Numbered from the stretch's first letter, positions 1 through 12,972 are shown. The stretch is DNA of 64,000 nucleotides from Diphasiastrum complanatum (GCA_029204225.1 CM055102.1:45573484-45637483); one strand, 5' to 3'. Program-made: numbers and translations. The notes: generated from the sequence alone by a model not told the origin.

Positions 1-1
1 G

Positions 2-73
2 GAAATAAATAGAGATGAGCAATTAGCTAACATTTTCACTAAGCCACTCATTAGAGAAAAGTTTGATAGTTGA
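2..73 (+). pseudogene. Ty1/copia RNase H C-terminal tail (element cut by window edge)
   Basis: The first 72 bases read in one frame as the end of a copia RNase H domain, with the family hallmark LANIFTKPL followed by REKFDS and a TGA stop. Only the last 23 residues are inside the window; the rest lies upstream. The DNA after the stop would be the element's 3' untranslated region and LTR, but its second LTR is outside the window, so the boundaries cannot be fixed. The family call is firm. Activity cannot be judged. Confidence 0.75.
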
Positions 74-230
74 GATCAAAACGTTTTTTACTTAAAGTTT
101 GTTAACTTTCATGCTATGTATATGAGTGTATGAAAAGTAGATTCTACTCTTAGGAAGAGAGTTATAATCAAAGTAGAACTAATGTGTTCTTGTACTGTGG
201 GTCCAATCACTGGATTAGTTGGCCTCGCCG

Positions 231-368
231 TGAGGCAAGTCAACGTGTCCTGTCAATGGCAACCTAGGCCATGCATGGATTGCCAAAGAAGAAACTAGGC
301 CATGAGGCAAGTCAACGGGTCCCGTCAATGGCAACCTAGGCCATGCATGGATTGCCAAAGAAGAAACT
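231..368. repeat. Two-copy tandem duplication, 72-bp period
   Basis: Two near-identical units start at 231 and 303. They share the stretch from TGAGGCAAGTCAACG through CCATGCATGGATTGCC to AAGAAACTA, with only a couple of substitutions. The duplication lies in the presumed 3' non-coding or LTR region of the copia fragment at the window start. No coding role is seen. Confidence 0.85.
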
Positions 369-514
369 ATATGTATAGTGTATTTTAGTTGTGAGAAATA
401 TAGTTGCTATATGAGTTTGGTGTGGGAGAGTGCTTTCTATGTGGAGGTATTCTTGTATTTCATGATCTGTGATCCTGTTTGAAGCAAATTTTAACTTTTT
501 TGTGGATATATTAT

Positions 515-960
515 AGGTTTAATAGGTTGAAAAATTAAAATTATAAAATAGACAAGATTTTTTTAACACATTTGAGAACCAAATTTTGAGTAAAACATTA
601 TTTCAAAATATTTTTTGCAGCCTCCAAACATAGCACGTTGACGTGCTAAGTGAAATAGCTAGATTTTCTTTTTGGCAATCTTCAAAGATAGCACACCTAT
701 GTACTAAATGAAGTAGAAATTTTTTTTTTGACAACCTCCAAAGGTAGCACATGAGCATGCCATCTTTGGAGGCTTAAGAAAAATTATTATTTTTGGTTTG
801 GGATTTCATTATGAGATTTTTAACTATGTACTCAACCACAATTCTTGATAATAAACATCCAAGTAGTGGCATAAAAAAGGTAGCACAACATGTGCTATCT
901 TTCTATTGAATCATGGCAAGAAAGAAACTCACAAAATGCCAAGGCCCTCACCAACAATAG
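515..960 (-). mobile_element. Half-copy of a MITE-like foldback family
   Basis: This stretch matches, in the opposite orientation, roughly half of the foldback element at 30281-31121. Shared landmarks in order are an AAATTATAAAATAGA block, ACCAAATTTTGAGTAAAA, TGCAGCCTCCAAACATAGCA, the palindrome-like GTAGCACAACATGTGCTA, and the end ACTCACAAAATGCCAAGG. Only one terminal repeat is present, so this copy is truncated. It has no coding capacity. Confidence 0.65.
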
Positions 961-1380
961 AAACACTCGCTTGTTGAAAGTCTTTTAGTTTTCTAAAGAG
1001 ATTTTTTGTATTGACTGAATAATTTAAAAATTTTAGTCATCTTGTGTTCCAGCAAAACAATCGTCTCACACATGTGAGAGTAGGTCTTTATCTGAAATCT
1101 TGTTTGATGTTCTTTTTTCAATTTTTTAAGTAGGCCAGTTTTTTCAGAAATACTCACCTAACTACTTTTTCTTATTTGTTATCCCTACAAGTACTGATTG
1201 AAGTTAGCAACTGTAATTTATCTATTTTTTGGATTTTCTAGGTTGTTTGATTGATTGAAAATCATTCAAAAAATAAGTAGGCAACTATATTTTACTTAGT
1301 GATTCAAGGAAATAATATGGATTTTTAAGATCTTGCTCATTTTTTGTGAAGCAAGAACAACACTCACCAGTATATTTAAA

Positions 1381-1537
1381 AAATAGCCCTTGTCATGAGT
1401 GTTGGCCATTTACAAAACATGCCCAACACACAGTATAGGAATGAGGAGGGCTCCCAAAAAATAGCCCTTGTCATGAGTGTTGGCCATTTACTAAACATGC
1501 CCAACACACGAAGTATAGAAATAAGGAGGGCTCCCAC
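1381..1537. repeat. Two-copy tandem duplication, 78-bp period
   Basis: Units begin at 1381 and 1459 with AAATAGCCCTTGTCATGAGT and end near GGAGGGCTCCCA. They differ by a few substitutions and a small indel. The 1538-1838 interval is AT-rich and shows nothing further. Confidence 0.85.
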
Positions 1538-1838
1538 AGCCTCAATTTTGTAAGTTATGTAATTTAATAAAAGTCAAACACCACATAATAGTGCACTTGT
1601 ATTACGCAAAGCACCAATAGTTGCAAATACACCACAAAGCGTTAGAAAAAATAAGCAGCTAAATTTTTCTAAGTGCCTTGAAACACCGTAGGGAATTTAT
1701 GTGGTGGCTCAAATAAAAATTGGAAAAGCATTGTAAAGTCAAGTTACTTGCAAAATAAATAAAAGCAAGTTAACTTAAGCTCTGAAGTTTTAGAAATAAG
1801 CAAATAAGAAAGTGCACTTCAGCTCTTTTGGACCCAAC

Positions 1839-1845
1839 TATATAA
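1839..1845 (+). promoter_or_regulatory. TATA box of a probable copia LTR
   Basis: TATATAA lies in the context CAACTATATAAGGGCC and is followed by T-rich leader-like sequence. It would fit the U3/R promoter of the LTR belonging to the copia fragment at the window start. The assignment rests on context only, because no second LTR is visible for comparison. Confidence 0.35.
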
Positions 1846-2503
1846 GGGCCAAATCCTTTGTATTTTATGTTCATAACTTTCATTTGATCAATCAAAGAGT
1901 TGAGTTCCCTCCTATCGTGTGTCTTGTGAATGCGGAGAGAGAGAGAGAGTTATGAGATAATATTTTTGCTTATGCTTGGATGTTTACTTTTCTATTACAC
2001 ATGTATGATGCCTAGATCACTAGTCTTAGTATCTCTCCTTGCTAGTTAGATTTGTTGCAAAACATTATTCAGGTCGAAACAAACCAAACTATGGATTTGC
2101 ACATAGGAAGAACAACTTTCATGCTCTTTCATAGCTAGTCTCTCCTTCCTTCCACCTCTCTTTGTTGAAGAACATGTCATAGGTCTTAGATCCATATCGA
2201 GGGCTTTAGGCCAACTTAGGTAGATTTCCCTTATGTTAAGCCTTGTAACCCAAGAGAGAGTTGACAATACACTATAAAAACAATCGATTCAATCACTACA
2301 ACACACCATCAAGTGCTTTACGACAAGACAAGACAAAATTGCTCTCCCACACTTATTACAAGTTCAAAGATAAAGTTGCTTAAGAGCACTCAAAGGGCTC
2401 ATAAAAGAAAGATGTCCCAATAATTCTAGAACTGGGCACACGCGGTACCGTCAAATTTAGAAAGCATTGTATAAGTCGATCATTGCTATTTTAACTCTCT
2501 CCC

Positions 2504-3690
2504 TCAATGATCAACGTCTCTCTTTACTTTAAGCTTTACTCTATTCATGGAACATACCTCCATGATAGTATTATAAGCAAAAGCTTTGTACATAACCAAA
2601 TCTAAGCCAAGTTTAGCTCTAAACGTTTCAAACTTCTCTTTACTTAAAGCTTTTGTAAATATATCATCAACTTGTAACATCGTAGAACGGTGTGTAATAC
2701 TTATATCTTCATATTGTAGCTTTTTATGCACAAAGTGATATTTCACTTCAATATGTTTTGTTCTCACGTGAAAGATATGATTCTTAGCCAGCTGTATTCC
2801 ACTTTGGCTATCACAGAAAATAACAGTAGGATGTACTTGCTTCATTGACTCAACAACTTACGTAGCCAAATAGCTTCCTGAGTAGTAGAACTTAACGCTT
2901 TATATTTCAGCTTCTGTAGAAGAAAGAGAAATGGAGTCCTGTTTCTTGCTAGTTCATGACAAACAACTGCTACCAAAATTGAAAGCATAAATTGTTGTTG
3001 ACTTTCTATCATCTACATTTCCTGCCCAATCAGCATCAACATAGCCTTGCAACTTAGGTAAAGTACCTCAAAATCCCCTTCAGGGCTTTCCAATGATCCA
3101 TAGTGGGTGATGACATGAATTGACTAATCAGACTTACAACATAGCATATATCAGGACGTGTAGTCGTAAGATAGATCAAACTCCCAATTAGCTGACGAAA
3201 TAAAGTAGCGTCAACTTGTACACTATCATCAATACGAGACAACTTCTTACCAGCTTCGCAAGGAGTGATGGAAGGTTTGCACTCTGTCATGCGAAATCTC
3301 TCTAATATCTCGCGTACGTACTTGCCTTGACATAGCTTGTTATCATTGCCATTTTGCCATACTTCGACTCCCAAGCAATAGTGCATAAGATCTAAATTTG
3401 TCATCTCAAATTTCTTGCACAAGTTGGCTTTGATAGAATGAATGAGATTCTCATCATTGCCCGTGATAATAATATCATCAACATAAAGTACAATCAAGGC
3501 AATGTTATCTTCGTTTATAAGAACATAAAGACCTGGATCCGAATTTGTTCTTACAAACTCATGAGAAAGAAAGTAATGGTCAATCCCTCCATACCATGCG
3601 TGTGGCGCTTGCTTGAGGCCATAGAGTGCCTTGCGTAGCTTGCACACCATATGTTCTTGTCCCTTTGCCATGAAGCCCTGTGGTTGGACC
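2504..3690 (-). pseudogene. Ty1/copia reverse transcriptase and RNase H remnant
   Basis: On the minus strand, 3671-3054 encodes copia reverse transcriptase. It has KALYGLKQAPHAWY, the intact catalytic motif LYVDDIIITG, and the copia signature LIGSLIYLTTTRPD. A stop and frame change at about 3054 are followed by residues such as GYVDADWAG and SKKQDSISLSSTEAE. The RNase H tail resumes at 2845-2504 (HVRTKHIEVKYHFV, DIFTKALSKEKF). Gag, protease and integrase are absent: similarity stops abruptly near 3690. A purine-rich GAGGGAGAGAG on the minus strand near 2500 could be the polypurine tract. This is a dead, 5'-truncated element. Confidence 0.9.
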
Positions 3691-6250
3691 CCCTAAAAAA
3701 ATTTCATAAAAAGAAGAATAGACTTGAAATATACAAATATAATACATATTAAAAAGAGAAAAAACATAAAGCTTATATTGAAGAAACAATTTGTTTCAAG
3801 CCACAAATCTCTGCTAGCTTTAGAGCTCAAGTCCGCAGAAATGCAAGGGAGCTGCCCGGACGCGAAGACCAAAGCTTCGAGACCTGAAGACGACGATCAA
3901 ATGTTCGTTGACTGGAGGATATCCAAATACAAAAAAGAAATGTTCGTGGACCCAGAAAAAGCTCAATGGCGAGGACGAAAGACAAAGAAGAAACGAAGAC
4001 TGAAAGGCAGTGGATCTTCATGCTTCAAGTTCAAAGGAGATTGGGAAAGTACAAGGAGGACATCACTCGTCCATGGACCACTTGGGTACCGTTAGAACGT
4101 GATCAACTTAAATGTGTTCTCTCCGTCCATCTATATAAACAGATTGAGAACGAGGGAACAAGTTGAACATCAATCTGGTTGAATGCCAATGCGAGCTAAG
4201 CACAATGTTGCTAGCCAATGTCCAAGAAGTCCGCTAGTAAGCGAGATGACTATATAGAGTTCGTGAGAGTGATAGTCTCTCTCACGAGCATGTGGATATT
4301 TGGGCAGTGGCTTGTAGTTGCTAAAGTATTTGCTAAAGTATTTGCTATTTTATTTCATATTTTGCTGCAATTTATGATTGATTGGCTTCACTTTGTGATC
4401 GATCTTTTAGGTTCTCGGGCATCAAAACAAAGCATGTGGGTGTCCATTGCAAATTCTTGGAGGCATTAAAGCACTAGAAGGACATTTGACTCTTGCCCTT
4501 AATTCAATTGATAAGTTGGTTGTACGAGTATAATTGTCATTGTCTTTAATGTTTTGTTCTTGTGTACTCAACATTTGCTATTGTTTGGGCATTAGTCCTC
4601 CATTTCATTTTCTTTGGCCCAAGAGAGTTTTGTACAATAGCTTTATTCTTGTAATGCTTGTCAGTTAGAACTTGACATTTAAGCTTCGAGAAGTCTTTCT
4701 AGACACTTTTGTAACAAATTTAGGTCCTCTTTTAGTATTGGTGAACTGCACCAAAGTCTACTAGTAAACAATATTTAGTCAAGTTGTGCAATGATTGGGA
4801 TAGCCAAGGCTTTAGTGAAGTGTAAAGTTACGCATTAGAAATACATATAGATCGGGATATTATACTAAGCGATATGGTTTTCTATTGTTACCTCCTAAGC
4901 CGACATTTTTACAAAAAAGGAAGTGCACCAACCTATCTAGGCATTGTGAACTAGGATAGTTCGTAAGTGAGTCACTGATGTAGTTTTAAGTACTTCGGAA
5001 ATTTGAAAAAAAAAACATTGAGAATCTCGCTCTTCGGGAGTAGTAGCTTGGATATGGCTACCAAGTGTCATATATAGGAGATGCAAGAGAGATAGTAAAG
5101 AGTATGGAGGATTCATCAGGTTTTTTCATTAAGGACCAATGAAATCTTGTAGGGGGAGTGAATTTAGGCCCCACGCTTGGACCTAATGTGATCCCGGATG
5201 ACAAGAGGGCCAACTAATTGTAAAATACAATAATGGATGATAACCATTCATTTGGCCCAACAATTATGCATGCTTGGCAATAAGAAATGTGGAATGAGTT
5301 TTGTCATCATCGACCTAGCCGATAGTGTTGAAGACATGATGAGAAGCTAGTTGACCATTGTGCCATTTCGAACATGAGGCTGCTTGCAAATAGTCACGTG
5401 TTAAAGGCATAGAACTCAAACCTAGTGAGACTATGTGGTACACGTACAACAAGTATGAAAAGGAGATTTATCCATCATTAGCTAATTTGGAGCAAGGAGC
5501 TTGAGGATGCAAGCTTGTAATAGTAATTGTTTCTTCTTGTAGACATGCATAGAATCTCAATTTTCACAAAACAAAATTTTGAACCATTTGCAAGTCTTCT
5601 TGTATTGGATTATCAAATTATGGGATTTCGAGTGATATCTCATTGGACCACAATTTTGTTATCTCATATACTTAAAATAATAATAATAATAACTCATTTC
5701 CAATCCACTATGAGAAGCCAATTTATTAGGGCCTTCCTCATTTCTTCAACAAGAACTGTATTTGATGATTGTAATACAAGTCTCACAACCAAATGAGGCA
5801 AATCATGACTTGGGCTCCTCCTTACGTTATTGCTAATGATTGAAAAATTATTGGTACTGATTTCAATGTCGTCGCAACAAATGTGTCCATGTGACTTAGA
5901 AGGAAGAAAGATGTTGCATGCAAGTGATGAGGAACTTTTCAATGCACTATGAAGCTTTCATAGAGCTTGCAAAACAATTTGTTGTTGGCAAGGATTTTCA
6001 AGTTTAGATTGAGTTGACCTTTCTATGCTCGAACATCTGCATAAGATACATTCAGCCTTCCTTTTATACATGTCAATGAGTTAGTTTTGTTTTCGCTCGG
6101 AATGTTTTGTGAATGTTTGTACAAAGATTTTTATTAATCACATAGCTAGCGAGATTCACCAAAAACTGGAGAAGAATGTTATGTAGTGGGCACTTGAGGC
6201 TTTTGTTGCCTACTATTGAGGGTGCTTAAAAAGCAAAATGAGTAATGCAA
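3691..6250. other. Non-genic interval with faint LTR-element signals
   Basis: No credible gene was found. A TATA-like CTATATAAAC occurs near 4130, a 13-bp duplication (CTAAAGTATTTG repeated) at 4321, and a polypurine-like TAGGGGGAGTG at 5150-5160. Together these hint at an eroded LTR retrotransposon. The short open frames here have no recognisable domain. Confidence 0.3.
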
Positions 6251-6254
6251 TGGC

Positions 6255-6375
6255 TTATGATGTTTTATTTTCTAGATGCCAATTCCATTTCATAATGGTC
6301 ATGTGATAAAAAGCAACAATGCCCATTGTGCAATGGAAGTAACTTGAGCAAATGACATTATGCTTGGTAAAGAGT
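6255..6375 (+). repeat. Dispersed repeat, copy 1 (second copy near 16305-16430)
   Basis: About 120 bp are shared with 16305-16430 in the same orientation. Landmarks are CATAATGGTCATGTGA, AGCAAC, CAATGGAA and GCAAATGACATT. Identity is moderate by eye. Class is unknown; the second copy is part of a foldback structure. Confidence 0.5.
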
Positions 6376-6560
6376 CACAGGCTCAGCCCCTCCATGCCTC
6401 CTCGCTTATGACTCCTTAAAGTGGAGAATGTCATCTCTTGGCTACTTCCCCAATAATACATGAATGAATTGGGGGAGTCATAATACTTGAGATTATAAGG
6501 GCCTCTTCACATGAGGCACCCGGCCCTGGTGCATGACATTGTGGGCTAGACTGCTTCCTG

Positions 6561-6594
6561 TGCTTAGATTGCCTTTGTGCTTAGATTGCCTTTG
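6561..6594. repeat. 17-bp tandem duplication
   Basis: TGCTTAGATTGCCTTTG is repeated exactly at 6561 and 6578. Confidence 0.8.
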
Positions 6595-6863
6595 CCTGTT
6601 GGAAAAAAACAACGGAGATGACTAGACATGGTTGTTGTTTCAGATGCCAGATTTGTTGTTTTAGGTGCCAAGCCTTGAAGAGGCCAACCCGTGGAGCCCG
6701 AAAACTTGCCCTGAGGAGATGCGCGGCTTGGCCGACCCAGCAGTCAATTTTGTCAAGAACGGGGACATGCAATGTTGAAAATGGAGGCCGAGTTTTGCAC
6801 ATGCAAAGAGGCCCTAAGACTTGTCAACCCGTAGACACGTTCTACAGGAACTCGAGTTAAATA

Positions 6864-6887
6864 AACCCTAACCTGGTTTAGGGTTTA
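6864..6887 (+). promoter_or_regulatory. Paired inverted telo-boxes upstream of bL12m
   Basis: AAACCCTAA at 6864-6872 and its reverse complement TTAGGGTTT at 6879-6887 form a small inverted pair about 300 bp before the bL12m start codon. Telo-boxes are well-known promoter elements of plant ribosomal-protein and other translation-related genes. Their position about 100 bp upstream of a TATA box fits a promoter. The role here is inferred from motif and context. Confidence 0.65.
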
Positions 6888-6988
6888 GGAGGCAGCACAA
6901 GATTGTTGGAAAGAAGGGAGGGAGGCTAGACGGATCGCGAGGGAGGCATCTGATCTTCGCAGTGGCGGAATCTTCCTTATGCTAGAGT

Positions 6989-6995
6989 TATATAA
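6989..6995 (+). promoter_or_regulatory. Probable TATA box of bL12m
   Basis: TATATAA in GAGTTATATAAGGTCG lies 190 bp before the start codon and about 105 bp after the telo-box pair. It would place transcription start near 7020 and a leader of about 160 nt. Confidence 0.5.
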
Positions 6996-7184
6996 GGTCG
7001 TTGTTTTTGAGGATCGTAGCAGCTTTTTGGAGGATCGCAGCAGCGTTTTTCTCAATAAAATGTGTAAAATTTTGAGCAGAAAAGGGTTTAGAAAGAACAC
7101 TGGTGAAGTGGTTTGATGTGGTGAGCAATCACATGAAACAAGGCAGAGTGTGGCATTGTGTGAGGCAAGTGCCACAGCAGTGGC

Positions 7185-7850
7185 ATGAAGCGACTGGCGA
7201 TGTCACGGTTTCGCCCTTGGTATACTGTCTCGCTCCGCTCTATTTATCGCATTTCCAATGGATCTGTTATTAACAGTTGCAATGGTCCTAGAAAAGGGAT
7301 CATTCTGCCAAACCCTACAAGTCCATGTGATGCATTTCATACGTTTAGTGAGATGAGAATTGAAGCAACAAGATTGCAGAAGGCTGCAGCAAGTGAACAA
7401 GAGGATTTTGATCCAACTGAACATAGGACACCACCATCCGAGAAGATCCACAGGCTTGCAGATGAGATTGCCAGTTTAACTCTGTTGGAAGTTACAGACC
7501 TTTCAAGCCTCATAAAGAAGAAGTTAGGTCTTCCAAATATGCCTATGGGCATGCCTATGATGATGCCAGGGATGATGCCCGGAATGATGCCCGCAGGCGA
7601 GGCTGCTCCTCAGGCAGAGGAGAAAGAGCCAGAGAAGACTGCCTTCGATGTTAAGCTAGAAAAGTACGATGCTGCTGCAAAGATCAAAATCATAAAGGAG
7701 GTGCGAACCTTCACAGCATTAGGGCTTAAGGAAGCTAAGGAACTTGTGGAGAAGACTCCTGCTTTGTTGAAGAAGGGAGTCAGCAAGGAGGAGGCTTTAC
7801 AGATTGTGGAGAAGATAAAAGCAGCAGGAGGCACAGCAGTTATGGAATGA
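7185..7850 (+). CDS. Mitochondrial large-subunit ribosomal protein bL12m (L7/L12)
   Basis: A single open exon encodes 221 residues. Residues 1 to about 55 are Arg/Ser-rich with few acidic residues, which fits a mitochondrial presequence. Residues 85-115 ([20 protein letters not shown], then a KKKLGL end) match the N-terminal dimerisation helices. Residues 116-137 are a methionine/proline-rich hinge in which [10 protein letters not shown] repeats. Residues 150-221 form the canonical C-terminal domain that contacts elongation factors ([50 protein letters not shown] end). bL12 forms the flexible stalk of the large ribosomal subunit and recruits translational GTPases. A second in-frame ATG at 7200 is an alternative start. 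Telo-boxes and a TATA box lie upstream. The mitochondrial rather than plastid assignment rests on the presequence and the Met-rich hinge. No frameshift was seen. Confidence 0.93.
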   Translation: MKRLAMSRFRPWYTVSLRSIYRISNGSVINSCNGPRKGIILPNPTSPCDAFHTFSEMRIEATRLQKAAASEQEDFDPTEHRTPPSEKIHRLADEIASLTLLEVTDLSSLIKKKLGLPNMPMGMPMMMPGMMPGMMPAGEAAPQAEEKEPEKTAFDVKLEKYDAAAKIKIIKEVRTFTALGLKEAKELVEKTPALLKKGVSKEEALQIVEKIKAAGGTAVME

Positions 7851-10800
7851 CTGCAGATCTATATATGCCAAGTGTTTCTCCTTGTCACTTAAATTATTTT
7901 TCTTTAAAAAATTGAATGTAAGTTTGAGTTTTGAACAATGCCTTATGCTCATTCTTCTGAAAACCTAGATCCTGTTTACCGTTCTGCTTTTAGCTGTGGA
8001 TTCCAAAAAGTCATCTTTATTTTTACTGGTTGGATTAGTCCCTCGCTTTAAAACTGTAGTTTCTGTTTGGATTAGACTTTTCATAGTTTGTTATTGTTGG
8101 CAAAAGGTTTACCTCAATGTCATAAACAGCATCAACGTTTTTGGAAAAGGCTTGGTTTCAGTGCTCGGATTGACATGCAGAAACATTGAAGAATGCTTGT
8201 GCGTAACAAAAACTTTCGCAAATTTAGATGAAATCAAAGTTCAATCTGCTGCTGATAACTGGAGATCTTTGAGCTATCATTTTGGTCTATCAGTCTACAT
8301 CACAATGTTCGTCTGCAGGAATATTTTGAATTAAGAGAATCTTCTGTGTAAAAATCTATTTCTTCTCTATTTCATGGGGTGATCTCAAGAAGTTAATTCT
8401 TAATTTCTAAAATGTTATTGGCAGGGCAGTTATTCAAATGCTTTTTAGACTCCAAGGAGTAGTAGTCTATGCTAGAAATTCTGTTTTGCATGCACTAAAA
8501 ATATTAGTATTTTTCTGATACAGAACCTTGAAGTGAAGGTATCAATCTAGTAGCTACATTAGAAAGATAACTTCAAGTTAGTGATGCATTGGGTTCTGCT
8601 GAGTCAAAGAAGGATAATTACAAGTTGTGCTATATAGATGCTTGATATGTTTGTGTAGGAGTGCTACTAACATATATGATACATTCACCTATAAATCAAT
8701 GGTATTTTGTGAGCTGTATAATGCCGTCTCACTCTCAATGATACAAGATTAGTATCAAGAAAAACTTGGGGATTTTAGTTTATAATAAACAGTTCTTGGT
8801 GTTCGTTGTCTCTCTTTGCGAAATCTGGCTATATTGAAAAGTTACCACGAACTTGAAGCTAACATGTTGTTATAGAATGGCTAAGTGCTATGAATATAAA
8901 GTTAAGATGTGGCTTTTCAACTGATGGTTCATTTCTTGCGTGTATGCAAACTCAAAGAAAGATCTTCCACTAAGATGAGTTGTTCCAATGTGCTGATCAT
9001 AGATATTACCATGATATTTTTTGAAGGCACTAGTTACTACTTAATTACATTGAATGCATCATCTACCATATGCCAATTCCCCTAAGGAGCCCAACATACA
9101 AGAACCAGCTCAAGTGATTCTTTTGAGCTCTAATAGAGGAAGAACTTTCTGTAGGTGCTGGGAGACAAAACTTCGGAATCATGTATGCTATGAGATAATG
9201 TGATATATTGCAAGTTTTTGAATTAGCAGTAGCCTAGGTCCACATGATGAAGTTAATAATCACCTTTGTTTTCAGACCAATAAATGCATGGTGATGAAGT
9301 TAATAATCACCCTCCTTGTCTTAAGCTTGAGCATTAAATTGAGTTTACTGTTGGGTTGGCAAGACGTGTCCTAACTAGTCATGGTGACCATTACAAGGCA
9401 CCTTTGAAAATATTTCATGTTTCCTGGTCTATATGTCACAAGGTAGAACCCATACTTCTATCAATTTTTGCGTAGATTCAGATTTATGTCTATTGGTGCT
9501 ATTTTCATTTTACAGGTGGGAATATGAAATTTCACCTTTGTTAATCTAATTTCAATTGGTTGGGTTGAGAAAAAGGTTTTCAAGGCATGGATACATCACC
9601 TAGCTTTATCTACATTCCATGGTAAACAATAGAAGGTTTTCAAAGCCCTCATTTACATGATTTTGTTTTGAACATTTTTATTTTCTAAATAGTTGTTGTA
9701 GATCAATTAATGCGAAAAATCAACTAGAAGAGCAAAGGCTTGTTGATTTCCTATGCAAGTTCGAGATAGAAGATTTTGCACATTGTTCATTGATCCTTTA
9801 TTCCTAGCGATGGCTTGATTGTCTCTAATTTGATATCTTAAATTCAAGTCAATAAACTTCATTGGAGCCAAGGTGATGATCTAGAATTGATCATTGTTAC
9901 TAATTCACATAAAGAGTCTATTGTGGTTCTTCCACTTAAAAGTGAAGAGGGTCAATTCTTCTAAAGAATTTAGTATCTCCCAAGTTACGTCCTCTAGAGG
10001 CAAGCCCTTCCATGATATCAAGTATTTCAAATAATGTGATTAAAAAAAGTTTGTATTTTTGTTTTCATTATTCTCCATGACCTTTGGCTTTAGCTCCTCC
10101 ATCTTGGCCAAACACATAGACATACAGAAGGAGTTTGAGCTCATAAGTAGTATCTCCAACCTTCAAAAGAAAATTGAAAATTTTTTTGGGGCTCTTTAAA
10201 TTCTAATGTCTTTTTGGAAGGAAGTTCTATTATAATTGATTATATCTAGAAATTGATGTTCTTAATGGATAGTTATGTTGGCTCTCAGAGAAACTCATAG
10301 GTATTAGACACCCCAAGTATCAGGTAAAAACTACTTTTGCCTTCACATTTTTCACAAAATTCATGCAAAGTTAAGATATAGTCAGTGTATGAAAAGGATT
10401 TATCATATCGAAGCATAATCCATGATTATAATAACTATGACTATCTAGATCCCTACTACATACAAATTTTCACTTATATCTCGACATATCTCTCACTTAC
10501 ACTAAGATGTTTTCAGCACACGCGTGCAAAGGTGTGCCGCACAAAAAAGTGCATCCAATCTATGCTCACATGTTGGGGAATAACTAGTGATAGATGTGGT
10601 AAAATTCAATTTTATTGATTAAAGTAGATTTGTTTGCATCAAGTTCTAAAGTGGAAGGAAAAATTTCATCCAGGTTGATGAGAAAATGGCTTGTAGAGAT
10701 TCCATTTTTTCTATCTTGAAGGGTTTTTATGAATAGTAGAGAGTGACAAATAGAAATTGTTCGTGCTACTCTTTTTTGTGTAGATGTATTTATGGAGTGA

Positions 10801-12220
10801 ATAGATATTGTATTCTTGTCTTATCATTTTTACATAGACACACGCAACAAATTGTTGTGATCCTTTATTATAAAATATGCCTCCAACATTGTTGATTCAA
10901 ACAATAAACATGTTTGGCACATTACATCTTGCTTGCAATTTGCTTAAAATCAATGGCTCAATTTTTTCAATCAGTAAATGTGTATATAAAGAACATGTCT
11001 ATGAAAGGATTTGATAACATTTGTGATCGTTAGTGAGATGGATTTTTTTACGAAGTGCTTGAAATGCACTTTTGTGCTCATTTTACTAGGACCTCGTGTT
11101 AAGGATAAGTGTGTATTGTCAATGTATTGATCTCCAATTTTGAAGTTCCTATATCTCTTTTGCAAGAGGTTCTTTTGTAGCTTGCTACTCCTTTTGCTCT
11201 TTGTCATGATCCTTAGACTTTGGCATGGTAGTGAGGACTTCGACTCGTAAGTTGTAGTGGACAAAATGTAGAAGCAAACACACAATCGGTCTTTTCTTGA
11301 TTCAATGCGAAAGGCTTGTTCACTAGTATTTTAGTGACATGTAGCTTACACAAATTCTGTTTTCTCCCTTAAGCACTCATCTTAATCTTGACTTCCTTCA
11401 TGGTCTTTTCTTAAATGAAGTCATAGTCAGCATTACTTCACCCTTGCCATGCATGACCCACGTAGACATTGCGATCTACACTGTTTTTTGAGGGCACAAA
11501 AGATCTTGCCTTGGACCTTGTTGAAGGGTTGAAGATCCGGTGAATTGATTGTGATTTCCGTATGTAGTACCTATTGATGGGATTGTCATCCCTTGAGATT
11601 TGATAGGATATTGTGAGGATATCACAAGTTTCATTGCCAGCAAAAATATACCTAAAAAATTATCCCGGTTTATTTATCCAAGACATCTCTCAAGCTGAAT
11701 AGCTTTTGTGTTGCCACATTATATATCTACTTGCAATTGTTTATCACATTTTTCGGTTTTGAGATCTCCTTGCTTCTTTTTTCTATATATTGCTCTCTCA
11801 TGCTTTGGTCGAGAGAGTCTTCACTCTACTTGCAACCTTGTGACTCGAGCTCCTAATCTTCTTGAAGAGTTTTTATAAGTTTTGTTATTTTGAGCATTGT
11901 GGTTGTAGCTACTATAAGAATTGAGTTTTGAATGATTTGATGGATGTATGCTTTTCTTGTGATTAAATTATCTTGTGGTGTTAGTAATAGTCTTGTAGTG
12001 TGAACTAATTGGTAGAGGATAGAGTCATGTATGGCACCACACTCCCTATAAGTCTTGGGAGCAACATGAGTCCTACGACATTAATCATAGGGCAACTGAT
12101 TATTGTGAACAATATTAGTAACCAGCTAATCATAATTGGTGACACTATCTCAAACTCATGTTATTTTTATTTTGTATTAAATATTTTACTTGTGCAATTT
12201 CAAAACTTTGTTGTGAGCTT
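7851..12220. other. bL12m 3' region and long non-genic stretch
   Basis: The first few hundred bases after the bL12m stop are T-rich and fit a 3' untranslated region. The rest is AT-rich without a recognised gene, structural RNA or transposon domain. A duplicated GATGAAGTTAATAATCACC occurs near 9247 and 9293. The short open frames have no codon pattern or motif that supports coding. Confidence 0.4.
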
Positions 12221-12229
12221 GTCAATTGG

Positions 12230-12480
12230 CTTGTTACTAAGAAGAAATCAGTAAATAGCATTTCAAAGGGGAACATCGTTAAGAGTATAGCTATGGAGCA
12301 AGCATTGATTGCAAGAAAAAAAAGCAATGAAGAAAATAACAGTGACCAAATCAAGATTAAAAGCATATTGGTGATTATTTTTCAAGTTCTAGGAAGAAAG
12401 TGATTATATTGTCGTAGATTTGGTCACTTAAGGATTGAGAAGAGTAAGAGGAAGGTTATCACTCAAGATAATCAAAATTA
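12230..12480 (+). pseudogene. Possible copia gag zinc-knuckle remnant
   Basis: A Lys/Asn-rich frame is followed near 12409 by YCRRFGHLRIEKSKRK. This resembles a degraded CCHC zinc knuckle (C-x2-C-x3-GH-x4-C) in which the first and last cysteines are lost. The call is tentative because there is no adjoining protease. Confidence 0.25.
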
Positions 12481-12972
12481 GTTTGTTGAAGTAGATGTTT
12501 AATTGACAATCTCTTCAATACAATAGATGAGAAAGGAGTCTAGAGGAATTTTTGTTTTGTTGAATTGCGTGTGTCATGTTGTTTGTTGTTCTTCAGTCCA
12601 AACCAATGGCATGTCATTATGGAGCAAATTCATTAATGTCAACTTAGAAAGAACATCAACTTACAATGGTAGGAAGCTCCATCATTTCTCAGTCGTCATT
12701 AGACAAGTGATTGTGCGTCTCTCTTTAGATGAATCAAGATCGAGTATGAATGTTGGATAAAAGATAGTACATGCAAATAGCTAGTAATCATTCAAAGGGT
12801 CATAGTCTCAAGAAATGTCTATGTTGATTGCAAACTAGAACATTTGACATAACTGCTATCGTGATCTACTCAGTCTTTATGTAGAAGATGGCAATCTTTG
12901 GAGCATAGTAAAACACACTTGCTCAATCACAATTAAACTAGAATATTTGGAGGTGGTAACCTATAGGAGAAT

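Noticed and set aside
7996-8334. 112-codon plus-strand frame after bL12m
   Set aside because: It shows no domain, starts in T-rich downstream sequence and has irregular composition; more likely the 3' untranslated or flanking region.
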